DNA of 55,278 nucleotides from NCBI GenBank assembly GCA_030425395.1, contig JAUIAS010000021.1, positions 1-55,278 of the forward strand. The letters run 5' to 3'. This stretch comes from Alphaproteobacteria bacterium (GTDB lineage Bacteria; Pseudomonadota; Alphaproteobacteria; Rhodobacterales; Rhodobacteraceae). The position numbers and the translations under genes were made by a program. The stretch's first letter is position 1. Each line of letters opens with the position of its first letter. The notes beneath the pieces were generated by a model. It saw only the letters and a list, made by a program, of their open reading frames with translations, searched no databases and had not been told where the DNA came from. This document shows, in pieces, positions 17,923 through 26,845 of this stretch.

Positions 17923-19002
17923 TCAGGCCCCGATATTCTCTGGTGCGATCGCCACGGACTTTACCACGGCGTAACACGTTACCCCCGGAGCGAGCGCAAG
18001 CGCATTTGCTGACCGGCGCGTGATCCGTGCAAGAATGCGCCCCGCCGGTGTGGACAGCGCCACCAGCGCGCCCGGCCCTCCGCCCTCGCGCAGTTCCTCA
18101 ACCGTGCCCGATATGATGTTGAGCGCCGAGAGCCCTTGCGGACGCTCGCGCGACAAAATCACATCATGCGCCGCGATCCGAAGCCGCAATCCACTGCCCA
18201 AGGGGTGCGCGACGCGCGGCACCCACAGCCGCACCCCCCCTGCCTCAAGCACGGACAGCCCATCGTCATCCTGCGCGACCAACCGGGCCGAAATGACCGC
18301 CCCCGCCGCCCGCGCACCCAGCGGCGTAACTGCCGGATTGCCCAGAACCTCCGTCGCAGATCCCTGAGCGATCACCCGTCCGGCATCAAGTGCAACCACC
18401 GTTGTCGCCAACCGGGCAACCTCGGCCACGGAATGGGTCACATAAAGGATCGGCACAGCCACCTCATCGCGCAGGCGCTCAAAGTAGGGCAGAATTTCAG
18501 CCTTGCGCGCTTCGTCCAGTGCAGACAGGGGTTCATCGGCCAACACCATGCGCGGCCCCGACAAAAGCGCCCGCCCTATAGCCACACGTTGGCGCTCCCC
18601 GCCGGACAGCGCCCCGATGCGCCGCCCCAGAAGCGGCCCAAGGTCCAACATCTCGACCACAGGTCCGAAGGCAACAGCGCGCGCACCAGCCCGCGCAAAC
18701 CAGCGCCCGAACAACAAGTTCTGTCGCACTGTCAAATGCGGGAACAGACGTGCATCCTGAAAGATATAACCGAGCCTGCGCCGATGCGGCGGCAGGAAGA
18801 TGTTCTTGTCGCTGTCCATCAGCGTGTCGCCATCGACACGCAATTGCCCGCGATCAGGGCGCAACAGACCGGCCACCGCGTTGATAACCGTCGTCTTGCC
18901 CGACCCGGACTTCCCGAACAGGACGGTCACGCCCTGTTCCGCGCGAAATGCCACGTCAAGCGTCAGGTCACCCAGCCTGTGCGACATTCGCAAATCCAGC
19001 AT
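17923..19002 (-). CDS. modC: Molybdate ABC transporter ATP-binding protein
   Basis: 359 residues from ATG 19002 (TGATG overlap with modB; a GTG at 19005 is also possible). Walker A GKSGSGKTT near residue 31, signature LSGGERQRVAIGRALL, Walker B MVLADEPLSALD, and the switch His in YVTHS. A C-terminal TOBE/Mop-type domain (residues ~290-359) is expected to bind molybdate and damp transport. Together with modB and modA it forms the high-affinity molybdate importer. Last gene of the unit, converging on the DUF2237 gene. Confidence 0.95.
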   Translation of the reverse strand: MLDLRMSHRLGDLTLDVAFRAEQGVTVLFGKSGSGKTTVINAVAGLLRPDRGQLRVDGDTLMDSDKNIFLPPHRRRLGYIFQDARLFPHLTVRQNLLFGRWFARAGARAVAFGPVVEMLDLGPLLGRRIGALSGGERQRVAIGRALLSGPRMVLADEPLSALDEARKAEILPYFERLRDEVAVPILYVTHSVAEVARLATTVVALDAGRVIAQGSATEVLGNPAVTPLGARAAGAVISARLVAQDDDGLSVLEAGGVRLWVPRVAHPLGSGLRLRIAAHDVILSRERPQGLSALNIISGTVEELREGGGPGALVALSTPAGRILARITRRSANALALAPGVTCYAVVKSVAIAPENIGA

Positions 19003-19697
19003 CACGCCCCCGTCACGCGCCGCGCCGCGCGACGCGCGACAGATTCGGACAAAATCAGCGCCCCAAGCGCGATGACCACCGACACCGCCACAAGGCGAAG
19101 GGCCGCGCCTTCGCCACCGGGTGTTTGCAGGAACGCATAGATCGCCGACGGCACCGTCCGCGTTTCACCGGGAATGTTGGACACAAACGTTATCGTCGCG
19201 CCGAATTCGCCCATCGCCTTGGCAAAGCCAAGGATTGCTCCCGCAACGATGCCCGGCAGGATCAGGGGCAAAGTAATTGTCACAAAGACCCAGATCCGCC
19301 CTGCCCCAAGCGTGGCCGCAGCCTGTTCGAGGCGCGGGTCGACCGCCTCAAGCGACAGGCGGATTGCCCGCACCATCAAAGGAAACCCCATGACCGCCGC
19401 CGCCAAGGCAGCCCCCGTCCAGCGAAAGGCGAACACGATGCCCATATCGGCTAGCGCCGCACCCACCCGTCCCTGAAGCCCGAATGTCATCAACAACAGA
19501 TACCCCGTCACGACAGGCGGCAAGATCAACGGCAAATGGACCAAGGCGTTCACAATCTGTTTGCCCGGAAAAGACCAACGCGCCAGCGCATAGGCCACGA
19601 ATATTCCGATGGGCAGTGCCCAGAGCGTCGCCCAGAACGACACCCGTAAAGATAGCGCCACGGCCTCCCATTCCTGTGGTCCGAGAAAAGACGCCAT
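19002..19697 (-). CDS. modB: Molybdate ABC transporter permease
   Basis: 231 residues from ATG 19697 (MASFLGPQEW), preceded by GGAGGGTT within the end of modA; a longer reading frame upstream runs into modA. Five to six membrane helices and the EAA loop (EQAAATLGAGRIWVFVTITLPLILPGI) that contacts ModC. It forms the channel dimer in the inner membrane. Its stop overlaps the modC start and its start lies 1 nt after the modA stop, so modABC are translationally linked. Confidence 0.95.
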   Translation of the reverse strand: MASFLGPQEWEAVALSLRVSFWATLWALPIGIFVAYALARWSFPGKQIVNALVHLPLILPPVVTGYLLLMTFGLQGRVGAALADMGIVFAFRWTGAALAAAVMGFPLMVRAIRLSLEAVDPRLEQAAATLGAGRIWVFVTITLPLILPGIVAGAILGFAKAMGEFGATITFVSNIPGETRTVPSAIYAFLQTPGGEGAALRLVAVSVVIALGALILSESVARRAARRVTGA

Positions 19698-19698
19698 C

Positions 19699-20466
19699 TC
19701 AACCCTCCACCGGGGTAAATCCGTGTCGGCGCAGAATGGCTTGCGCCTGCGGCCCACGCAAATACGTCAGAAAATTCCTGACTGCTACGGTGTCCCGACC
19801 TGCGATGGCAGCGGCGGGATAGCGAATGGGCGGGTGGCTGGCTGCGGGAAAAGTTGCAACGATCCGCACCCGGTCTTCGACCTGTGCATCGCTTGCATAA
19901 ACGATGCCGAAAGGTGCCGCGCCCACTGCCACCAAGGCCAGTGCGGCACGCACATTGTCGGTCTGAGCCACGCGCCCCTCAACAGACTGCCAAAGGCCGA
20001 GTGTTTCGAGTGCAGCCTTGCCATAGATGCCCGCAGGAACCGCCTCTATCAACGCCATCGCCAATCGTCCATCGCCCAACCGGCGCAGCGCGGCCTGCAC
20101 GTCGTCCAGCGGCACTGGCGCGATCTGGCCCCCGGCCGATGCGATCAGAACCAGCCGGTTGCCCGCAAGATCAAACCGTGTGCCCGGCACGATACGGCCC
20201 TCGATGGCAAGAGCATCCATCCAGTCGGCATTGGCCGAGATGAACACATCCGCAGGCGCGCCTTGACTGATCTGCCGTGCCAAGGCCGAGGTTCCCGCAA
20301 ACGACACAACCACGTCCTGGCCTGTGTCCTCTTCGAACCTCTGGGCCACCTCGTTGAGAGCACCCGTCAGACTTGCTGCGGCGAACACGGTGATGCGGTC
20401 CGCCATCGCAGGCAGAGCAGTCAGGCAAAGCGCAAAGAGCAGCGCCAAAAGGCGACTAAAGGGCAT
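19699..20466 (-). CDS. modA: Molybdate-binding periplasmic protein
   Basis: 255 residues from ATG 20466, with a signal peptide MPFSRLLALLFALCLTALPAMA followed by DRITVFAAASLTGAL, the classic ModA start in which the Ser residues bind the oxyanion. Later conserved blocks include SFAGTSALARQISQGAPADVFISA and the C-terminal FLTYLRGPQAQAILRRHGF. It captures molybdate (or tungstate) for ModBC. A ModE-type palindrome lies 10 bp upstream of its start, so repression by molybdenum is expected. Confidence 0.95.
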   Translation of the reverse strand: MPFSRLLALLFALCLTALPAMADRITVFAAASLTGALNEVAQRFEEDTGQDVVVSFAGTSALARQISQGAPADVFISANADWMDALAIEGRIVPGTRFDLAGNRLVLIASAGGQIAPVPLDDVQAALRRLGDGRLAMALIEAVPAGIYGKAALETLGLWQSVEGRVAQTDNVRAALALVAVGAAPFGIVYASDAQVEDRVRIVATFPAASHPPIRYPAAAIAGRDTVAVRNFLTYLRGPQAQAILRRHGFTPVEG

Positions 20467-20476
20467 AAGGGTCAAA

Positions 20477-20502
20477 CCGATATGTTTCCAAGAACATATC
20501 GG
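20477..20502. promoter_or_regulatory. ModE-type operator upstream of modA
   Basis: A perfect 10-bp inverted repeat, CCGATATGTT and AACATATCGG, with a 6-bp spacer. ModE boxes are palindromes of the type CGnTATAtA-N6-tAtATAnCG, and this site keeps the spacing and 7 of 9 half-site bases as I align them. It lies between modE and modA, 10 bp before the modA ATG, so it likely overlaps the modA promoter or leader. Repression of modABC by molybdate-bound ModE is the expected use. Confidence 0.72.
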
Positions 20503-20538
20503 AGATGCGCCCTGGCATTGCAAGTGCCAATGCACCGC

Positions 20539-20919
20539 TCAGCCTTTATCCGACGGCTGTTTGAGGCGTGCGGTCAGGTCGGCCATCCGGTCGGCCCCTG
20601 CATCGGACGTAACTCGCACAAGATCGCGATAAAGCGCAAGAATTTCTCGTCCTAGCGGCGTCAGGCTGGCCCCGCCGCCACGCGCACCGCCGCGTGTGCT
20701 GTCCACAAGCGGACCTTGAAAGGTTGTGTTCATCACCTCGACCAGCATCCAAGCGCGCTTGTAGCTCATCGACATGCGCCGCCCTGCTGCTGCTATTGAT
20801 CCGGTTTCGGCAATGTGGTCGAGCAAGTCAGCTTTGCCGGGGCCAAGCATCGCGTCGTTGCCCCACAGCACCCGCAATCGCAGTTCCGGGGTATATTTCG
20901 CGTCTTTGGTATCTGCCAT
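20539..20919 (-). CDS. modE: ModE-type winged-helix regulator lacking the molybdate-binding domain
   Basis: 126 residues from ATG 20919 (MADTKDAKYTPELRLRV). It contains only the LysR-like winged helix of ModE: LLDHIAETGSIAAAGRRMSMSYKRAWMLV helix-turn-helix, then PLVDSTRGGARGGGASLTPLG wing. E. coli ModE continues with two Mop/TOBE domains that bind molybdate; none is present here, so molybdate sensing must differ. It lies 16 bp after the cytosine deaminase gene on the same strand and may be read with that operon, while its probable target operator lies 36 bp beyond its stop. Confidence 0.85.
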   Translation of the reverse strand: MADTKDAKYTPELRLRVLWGNDAMLGPGKADLLDHIAETGSIAAAGRRMSMSYKRAWMLVEVMNTTFQGPLVDSTRGGARGGGASLTPLGREILALYRDLVRVTSDAGADRMADLTARLKQPSDKG

Positions 20920-20935
20920 GGAAAACCGGCCTTGT

Positions 20936-22210
20936 TCAGGGGCGCACCCGCCGCCGGACATGATTGGCTCTGCCCGGGATGGCCAGTTCAGCATCGCCGC
21001 GCGCGCTGCGGGCCACGATCTTGCCTTTGGACACAACGGCAAGCCGCGCGGGCCGCAAGCGCAGCGCCTCGATCGGATCACCGGCATCCAACACCACAAG
21101 CGACGCCTGCGCGCCCGGCTTCAGACCGTAATCGCTCAACCCGATAATCTGTGCATTGGTTTCCGTGACCATCGTAAAGCAGCGCGCCATTTCATCGGGA
21201 TGGGTCATCTGGGCCACGTGCATCCCCATGAACGCCACGTCCAGCATATCCGCCGTGCCCAGTGAATACCATGGATCCAGCACGCAATCCTGCCCCCAGC
21301 CCACTGTGATCCCATGCGCCTGCATTTCCCTGACGCGCGTCAGGCCCCGCCGTTTGGGGAACGTGTCGTGCCGCCCCTGAAGAACAATGTTGATGATCGG
21401 GTTCGGAATTGCCGCGATACCTGCCTCGGCAATAAGCGGCAGAAGTTTTGAAACATAGTAGTTGTCCATCGAATGCATCGACGTCAAATGCGATCCGGCC
21501 ACCCGCCCCCCAAGGCCATGCCGCTGGGTTTCGTAGGCCAGTGTTTCGATATGGCGGGACATGGGATCGTCGGTCTCATCGCAATGGATATCCACCATCA
21601 GGCCCCGGTCGGCCGCAATCTGGCACAGATCGGCGAGGCTGTCGGCTCCGTCCTGCATCCGCCTTTCGAAATGCGGAATGCCGCCGACCACATCCACGCC
21701 CATATCCAGCGCACGGATCAGATTTTCGCGGCCCGTGGGCGTGCGATAGAGGCCATCCTGCGGGAAGGCCACCAATTGCAGATCGAGGTATTCCGACACC
21801 CGGTCGCGCACTTCCAGCATCGCGGTTACGGTATTGAGGTGGTCCGGCGTTGTGTCCACATGGCTGCGGATCGCCAGAATACCCATCGACACGGCCCAAT
21901 CGCAGTATCGCAAGGCACGTTCGATCATTTCATCCACGGTGGCGATATCGCGCAACTCTCCCCAAAGGGAGATCCCTTCCAGTAGGGTGCCCGACGCGTT
22001 CACCCGTGGCGTGCCATAGGACAGGGTGGCGTCCATGTGGAAATGCGGATCAACAAAAGGCGGCGCGACCAGATCGCCACTGGCGTCGATCACATCACGG
22101 GCGTCAGCGGTGATCTGCGGCTCTATCGCGGCGATCAGGTTGCCGCTGATGGCGATATCGGCCACCCGGCCATCAGGCAGCGTGCCGCCCTTAACGATCA
22201 GGTCGAACAT
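20936..22210 (-). CDS. Cytosine deaminase-type amidohydrolase
   Basis: 424 residues of the amidohydrolase superfamily, cytosine deaminase/isoguanine deaminase branch. Metal ligands are seen in PPFVDPHFHMDATL, the RSHVDTTPDH segment, DIHCDETDDP, the GSHLTSMHSM block and the WGQDCVLDPWY Asp. It likely deaminates cytosine or a related pyrimidine/azapurine in the cytoplasm. Its start overlaps the preceding permease stop by one base (TAATG), so it is the catabolic end of the BMP-type nucleobase import operon. Exact substrate not readable; codA-like is the best label. Confidence 0.85.
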   Translation of the reverse strand: MFDLIVKGGTLPDGRVADIAISGNLIAAIEPQITADARDVIDASGDLVAPPFVDPHFHMDATLSYGTPRVNASGTLLEGISLWGELRDIATVDEMIERALRYCDWAVSMGILAIRSHVDTTPDHLNTVTAMLEVRDRVSEYLDLQLVAFPQDGLYRTPTGRENLIRALDMGVDVVGGIPHFERRMQDGADSLADLCQIAADRGLMVDIHCDETDDPMSRHIETLAYETQRHGLGGRVAGSHLTSMHSMDNYYVSKLLPLIAEAGIAAIPNPIINIVLQGRHDTFPKRRGLTRVREMQAHGITVGWGQDCVLDPWYSLGTADMLDVAFMGMHVAQMTHPDEMARCFTMVTETNAQIIGLSDYGLKPGAQASLVVLDAGDPIEALRLRPARLAVVSKGKIVARSARGDAELAIPGRANHVRRRVRP

Positions 22211-23154
22211 TACCGTTCCCCTTTGTTGAAAGCGACCATCAATGCGGCAGGAACCTCGGCCCGGCGGGACATCACGACAAGGGCGAGGATCGACAGGAAA
22301 TACGGCATCATCAGGAACACCTGATAAGGCAGCACCGCGCCAATGGGCGTTTGTTGCAGGCGAATTTGAAAGGCATCAAACGCCGCGAACAGAACCGCGC
22401 CCAGCAAGGCCTTGCCCGGACGCCATGCGCCGAAAACCACCAACGCGATACAGATCCATCCGCGCCCGTTCACCATATCAAAGAAAAAGCTGTCGAAGGC
22501 GGACATGGTCAGAAAGGCACCGCCAACCGCCATGAAACCGCTCCCGACGATCACCGCTCCCATGCGCACCGCTGTCACGGAAAGGCCTTGCGCCGCCACC
22601 GCCGACGGGTTTTCCCCTGCCGCCCGCACCGCCAGTCCCAGCGGCGTGCGATACAGCACATAAGCCGTCAGCCCCGCGAGGATAAACGCCGCATAAGTCA
22701 GCGGCGTTTGCGAAAACAGCGCCGGGCCAATCAACGGCAGTTCGGACAGGAACGGCACCTCATAAACCTGAAACGCCTGGATCTTGGGCGGTGATGACAC
22801 CTCGGGCAGGACCACCCGGTAGGTATAAAAGGTCAGCGCCGTGGCCAGCAGTGTCAGCCCAACGCCCACGACATGCTGCGACAGGCCGAACGGCACCGAC
22901 AGGATCGAATGGATCAGGCCAAAGCCCATCCCCACCAGCATCGCCACGGCCACCCCGCCCCACAGCGGCAAACCGGCCCAGACGGCGATCCAGCCTGCAA
23001 AGGCACCGGCGACCATAATCCCTTCGATGCCAAGGTTCAGAACACCCGCGCGTTCGCAGATCAATTCACCCATCGTGGCAAAGATCAGCGGCGATGCAAT
23101 ACGGATCGCCGCCGCCCAGAAGGAGGCCGACAGAAGGATATCAAGGATGTCCAT
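22210..23154 (-). CDS. Nucleoside/nucleobase ABC transporter permease (second subunit)
   Basis: 314 residues, about eight to ten membrane helices, in the BPD_transp_2 family (RbsC/YufQ/NupC-like). The GELICERAGVLNLGIEGIMVAGAF segment near residue 30 is the family hallmark. It pairs with the permease just upstream (1 bp between its start and that gene's stop) to form a heterodimeric channel. Overlaps the deaminase start by one base. Confidence 0.9.
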   Translation of the reverse strand: MDILDILLSASFWAAAIRIASPLIFATMGELICERAGVLNLGIEGIMVAGAFAGWIAVWAGLPLWGGVAVAMLVGMGFGLIHSILSVPFGLSQHVVGVGLTLLATALTFYTYRVVLPEVSSPPKIQAFQVYEVPFLSELPLIGPALFSQTPLTYAAFILAGLTAYVLYRTPLGLAVRAAGENPSAVAAQGLSVTAVRMGAVIVGSGFMAVGGAFLTMSAFDSFFFDMVNGRGWICIALVVFGAWRPGKALLGAVLFAAFDAFQIRLQQTPIGAVLPYQVFLMMPYFLSILALVVMSRRAEVPAALMVAFNKGER

Positions 23155-23155
23155 C

Positions 23156-24205
23156 TCAGTCTCTCCTGACCCGGAATTTCGTAAGCAGTATCGCCAGAAC
23201 CATCAACAGCAATGCCGAGGCAAGCATGATATCGGCAAGGTATGTTGGCACACCGGCTGCGCGGCTCATGCTGTCGGCACCGACAAAGATCGCAGCAACG
23301 AACAGCGCCGCAGCCACTACCCCTATGGGATGCAAAAGTGCCAGCATCGCAACCACGATACCGGTGTAGCCAAAGCCGGGACTGAGATCGAGCGTCAGTG
23401 ACCCCTTGAGGCCAGCAACCTCGGAAAAACCCGCCAACGCCGCCAGCCCTCCGGACAGAAGCGCGGTCTTGAGGATCACCACGGTGACCGGAATACCGGC
23501 AAACCGCGCCGCTTCGACATTCTGGCCAACAGCACGCATTTCATAGCCAAAGGTGGTGCGGGTGTTGATGACCCACACCGCCAATGCCGACAAGAGAGCC
23601 AACGCAAACCCCCAATGCAGGCGCAACCCATCGACCAGACGCGGCAGGCGCGCATCGGGGATCAACCGCGAAGACTTGGGCCAGCCCATGCCCATTGGAT
23701 CTTTCAACGGCCCTTCCAGCAGGTAGGATACAAACAACAGGAAAATGAAGTTGAACAGCAGTGTGGTAACGACCTCATCCACACCCAGACGCGTCTTGAG
23801 CAAAGCCGGCACCAGCAGAACCAATGCACCGGCAAGCATTGCGCACACCGCCATAACAGGCAACAGCACCCCCGAGGGCCACGCCAGCGCGCCAGTCCCC
23901 AGAACCACGGCAATCACCGCCCCGGCATAAAGCTGGGCCTCGGCCCCGATGTTCCACAGCTTGGCGCGGAAGGCCACCGCCACGGCAAGCCCGGTAAAGA
24001 TCAGCGGCGTTGCGCGGTTGAGCGTTTCGAGCAAGGCAAATTTCGATCCCATTGCACCGTGGATGATGAGCCCAAACACGGAAAACGGATCGGCCCCCGC
24101 AATCATTGCAAGCACAGCGGCAATGACAAAGGTTGTCCCGACTGCAAGCGCGGGCAGGCCAAAACGGCGCGCCGCTGTCGGATTGGCGATGGGTTCAAGA
24201 CGCAT
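23156..24205 (-). CDS. Nucleoside/nucleobase ABC transporter permease (first subunit)
   Basis: 349 residues from ATG 24205 (MRLEPIANPTAARR); longer readings would run deep into the ATPase gene. About ten membrane helices in the BPD_transp_2 family (YufP/NupB-like), with the family motif AFRAKLWNIGAEAQLYAGA. The start lies 11 nt inside the ATPase gene, indicating translational coupling. Partner of the permease at 22210. Confidence 0.9.
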   Translation of the reverse strand: MRLEPIANPTAARRFGLPALAVGTTFVIAAVLAMIAGADPFSVFGLIIHGAMGSKFALLETLNRATPLIFTGLAVAVAFRAKLWNIGAEAQLYAGAVIAVVLGTGALAWPSGVLLPVMAVCAMLAGALVLLVPALLKTRLGVDEVVTTLLFNFIFLLFVSYLLEGPLKDPMGMGWPKSSRLIPDARLPRLVDGLRLHWGFALALLSALAVWVINTRTTFGYEMRAVGQNVEAARFAGIPVTVVILKTALLSGGLAALAGFSEVAGLKGSLTLDLSPGFGYTGIVVAMLALLHPIGVVAAALFVAAIFVGADSMSRAAGVPTYLADIMLASALLLMVLAILLTKFRVRRD

Positions 24206-25736
24206 TTGCGATGTCCTCAAACCCGTGGCCGGCCATCCAGACCCCAAGATCCTGAGCCCGCATCGTTCCCCGCGCAAACGGCGGGCTGAGCCGCCCCTTG
24301 GAAATTACGTGGATCACGTCCGACAGGCGCATGATTTCGTCCAAATCCTCGGATATCAGAAGGATCGCCGCACCATCCGCGCGGGCGTCCGACAGGCGGC
24401 TGTGCACATAGTTCACCGCCCCAATATCCAATCCGCGTACAGGTTGATTGGCAAGGATAATGCGCGGGCCGGTTTCCAGAACCCGGCCCAGAATGAGTTT
24501 TTGCATATTTCCGCCGGACAACAACCTGATCCGTACATCCGGCCCAGGACAACGGATATCGTAGGTGTCGATCAGACTTTCTGCATGGGCCCTTGCACGG
24601 CGCCAATCCATCCAGCCACGACGGGCGAACTCAGTGGCATAGGTTTCAAGGATCGCGTTTTCCGTCAGATCGAAATCGGCAATCGTGCCTGTCTTATGAC
24701 GGTCTTCGGGGATGCGCGCGATGCCCTTGGCGATGGCACGACGTGGCGACCAGCCGTCAATGGAGGCATCCAGAACCCGCATTTCGCCATTGCTGGGCGA
24801 AATCAAGCCCGACACAAGATCCGACAAGGCCCCCTGTCCATTGCCTGACACCCCGGCAAGGCCAACGATCTGTCCCGCACAGAGGTCAAGCGTGACCCTG
24901 TTCAGCGCCGTTGCCGTGCCCGCCGCTTCTGTAGACACATCACGGAGCGACAGCAGCGGCGCACCCGGTGATTGCGCGACAAATTCGGGGGCCGACACTT
25001 CGGATCCAACCATCAGTGCAGCGAGTTCTTCACGCGAGGTGGCTCCGGTCTTGCGTTCGGCCACCAACCGCCCGTGACGCAGCACCAGAACGCGATCCGA
25101 GATGGCCAGAACCTCGTGCAACTTGTGCGAAATGAAGATGATCGACAGCCCAAGATCCACCGCCTCACGCAGAGTGGCAAAGAGCGCGTCGGCTTCTTGC
25201 GGGGTCAGAACGGCGGTCGGTTCGTCAAGGATCAGAATGCGCGCATCCCGGTAAAGCGCCTTGAGGATTTCGACCCGCTGGCGTTCGCCCACGGTCAGAC
25301 GCCCGACACGGGCATCGGGGTCGACGTCAAGGTGGAACTGTTCCGCCAGGGCCCGTATCCGCGCCTTGACCGCAGCCGGTTTCAGCGACATGGCCGCAAG
25401 ACTTTGCGCGCCAAGAACGATGTTTTCCCAGACAGTCAGATTACCCGCGAGGGTGAAGTGCTGGTGCACCATGCCAACGCCCGCATCGAGCGCGGCACGT
25501 GGATTGCCCGGGGGCATGGGTTTGCCAAAAATTTCGACCTCGCCCGTATCCGCTGTGTATTGGCCAAACAGGATATTCATCAAGGTCGTCTTGCCAGCGC
25601 CGTTTTCACCCAGAAGGGCAATCACTTCGCCGCGCGCAAGATCGAAGGTGATCGCCTCATTGGCGGTCACCGATCCAAAACGTTTGGTAATGTCAGTCAG
25701 GCGCAGAACGGGCTGCGCGGGCTCTGCGCCAGTCAT
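24195..25736 (-). CDS. Nucleoside/nucleobase ABC transporter ATPase, two fused domains
   Basis: 513 residues with two ATPase domains, as in RbsA/YufO/NupA. The first (residues ~10-240) has Walker A GENGAGKTT, a VGERQRVEILKALY signature and LDEPTAVLTPQE. The second (~260-500) has the degenerate P-loop GVSGNGQG, the signature LLSGGNMQKLILGR and ANQPVRGLDIG. The unequal second site is normal for this family. It energises import through the two downstream permeases. Begins 20 bp after the binding-protein gene. Confidence 0.93.
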   Translation of the reverse strand: MTGAEPAQPVLRLTDITKRFGSVTANEAITFDLARGEVIALLGENGAGKTTLMNILFGQYTADTGEVEIFGKPMPPGNPRAALDAGVGMVHQHFTLAGNLTVWENIVLGAQSLAAMSLKPAAVKARIRALAEQFHLDVDPDARVGRLTVGERQRVEILKALYRDARILILDEPTAVLTPQEADALFATLREAVDLGLSIIFISHKLHEVLAISDRVLVLRHGRLVAERKTGATSREELAALMVGSEVSAPEFVAQSPGAPLLSLRDVSTEAAGTATALNRVTLDLCAGQIVGLAGVSGNGQGALSDLVSGLISPSNGEMRVLDASIDGWSPRRAIAKGIARIPEDRHKTGTIADFDLTENAILETYATEFARRGWMDWRRARAHAESLIDTYDIRCPGPDVRIRLLSGGNMQKLILGRVLETGPRIILANQPVRGLDIGAVNYVHSRLSDARADGAAILLISEDLDEIMRLSDVIHVISKGRLSPPFARGTMRAQDLGVWMAGHGFEDIANAS

Positions 25737-25756
25737 CGGTAGGGACCCGAACCGTG

Positions 25757-26785
25757 TCAGGAGGACTTTGGCTCTTCGTCGTTGATTTCGACTACGTAAG
25801 AGCCGTCCATGATCGCCGCGGTGCGCGCGGCGACAAGATCCAGCGCTGCTTGCGGAACCTTGCCTTCGAACGTGCCCAACGGTGCCAGCGAACAGCCGCC
25901 TTCCTTCATGAAGGAATAGACCCCATAGTCGGCCGCAGTGAACGTGCCGGCCTTGACCTCTGCAATGGCCTTGTCGAGCGTCGGCTCAAAATGCCAGATG
26001 GCGGAGGCAACAACCGTATCGGGATAGTCGGATTGGGTGTCGATAACGTTTCCGATCGCCAACAGGCCCTTTTCCTTGGCCGCATCAGAGACGCCAAAGC
26101 GTTCCGCATATAGAATATCCGCGCCGTTTTCGATCATCGCATAGGCCGTTTCCTTGGCCTTGGGCGGATCGAACCAGGATCCAATAAACGACACCTGGAA
26201 CCGGATATCAGGGTTCATCTCACGCGCGCCAGCCATGAACGCGTGCTTGAGGCGGTTTACCTCCGGAATCGGGAAGCCGCCAACCATGCCGATGTTCCCT
26301 GTCTTTGTCATCGCGCCGGCGATGATACCCGACAGATAGGCCGCATCCTGAATGTAGTTGTCAAACACCGCCAGATTGGGCAGGGCCGGGTCTTCCTTGA
26401 AGGACGATCCCATCAAAAGCGCGGTGTCGGGATATTCCGCTGCCACCTCGCGGGCTTCAGCCTCAACCCCGAAGATTTCCCCGATAATGAGATCATAGCC
26501 GCCCTCGGCATATTCGCGCATCACACGCGAATAATCGGTGTTCGAGGTGTTTTCAGAATAGGTGTATGTGATGTCGCCACGTTCCTGAGCGGCCAGCGCG
26601 GCAACATGAATGCGGCTCACCCACTGCTGCTCGACGGGAACGGTGTAAATGCCCGCGACCCGCAGCGGCCCGTCGGCGCGCGCCGCGCGTGGCAGACCCA
26701 CAAGCCCCGTGGCCAGAGCGCCCATGGCGCTGGTTGCTAGAAAACGACGACGGGAAAACGGGGTAAGACGGTTGCGTTCTGTCAT
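25757..26785 (-). CDS. BMP-family nucleobase/nucleoside-binding protein, Tat-exported
   Basis: 342 residues from ATG 26785, preceded by AGGGA. The N-terminus bears a twin-arginine signal (SRRRFLA at about residues 10-16) and a hydrophobic stretch ending ARADG. The mature protein shows the BMP/PnrA fold: AGIYTVPVEQQWVSRIH, DLIIGEIFG, GMVGGFPIPEVN, GADILYAERFG. This family binds nucleosides, purines or other nucleobases in the periplasm. First gene of a five-gene operon with ATPase, two permeases and a deaminase. A RutR-like palindrome lies 45 bp upstream. Tat export of a BMP protein is less usual than lipoprotein anchoring. Confidence 0.9.
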   Translation of the reverse strand: MTERNRLTPFSRRRFLATSAMGALATGLVGLPRAARADGPLRVAGIYTVPVEQQWVSRIHVAALAAQERGDITYTYSENTSNTDYSRVMREYAEGGYDLIIGEIFGVEAEAREVAAEYPDTALLMGSSFKEDPALPNLAVFDNYIQDAAYLSGIIAGAMTKTGNIGMVGGFPIPEVNRLKHAFMAGAREMNPDIRFQVSFIGSWFDPPKAKETAYAMIENGADILYAERFGVSDAAKEKGLLAIGNVIDTQSDYPDTVVASAIWHFEPTLDKAIAEVKAGTFTAADYGVYSFMKEGGCSLAPLGTFEGKVPQAALDLVAARTAAIMDGSYVVEINDEEPKSS

Positions 26786-26829
26786 GGTGGCAGTCCCTGA
26801 TGTGGCAGTTGTTATTATCGCCGCCATTA

Positions 26830-26845
26830 TCGACCAATCGGTCAA
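26830..26845. promoter_or_regulatory. RutR-like operator in the nucleobase operon promoter
   Basis: Read on the minus strand the 16-mer is TTGACCGATTGGTCGA. The E. coli RutR consensus as I recall it is TTGACCAnnTGGTCAA; 12 of the 14 defined positions match. It lies 45-60 bp before the ATG of the binding protein and inside a possible promoter (TTGCAG, 18 bp, GATAAT). RutR is a TetR-family repressor released by uracil or thymine, which would suit an operon for pyrimidine import and cytosine deamination. No rutR gene is in the window. Confidence 0.55.
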
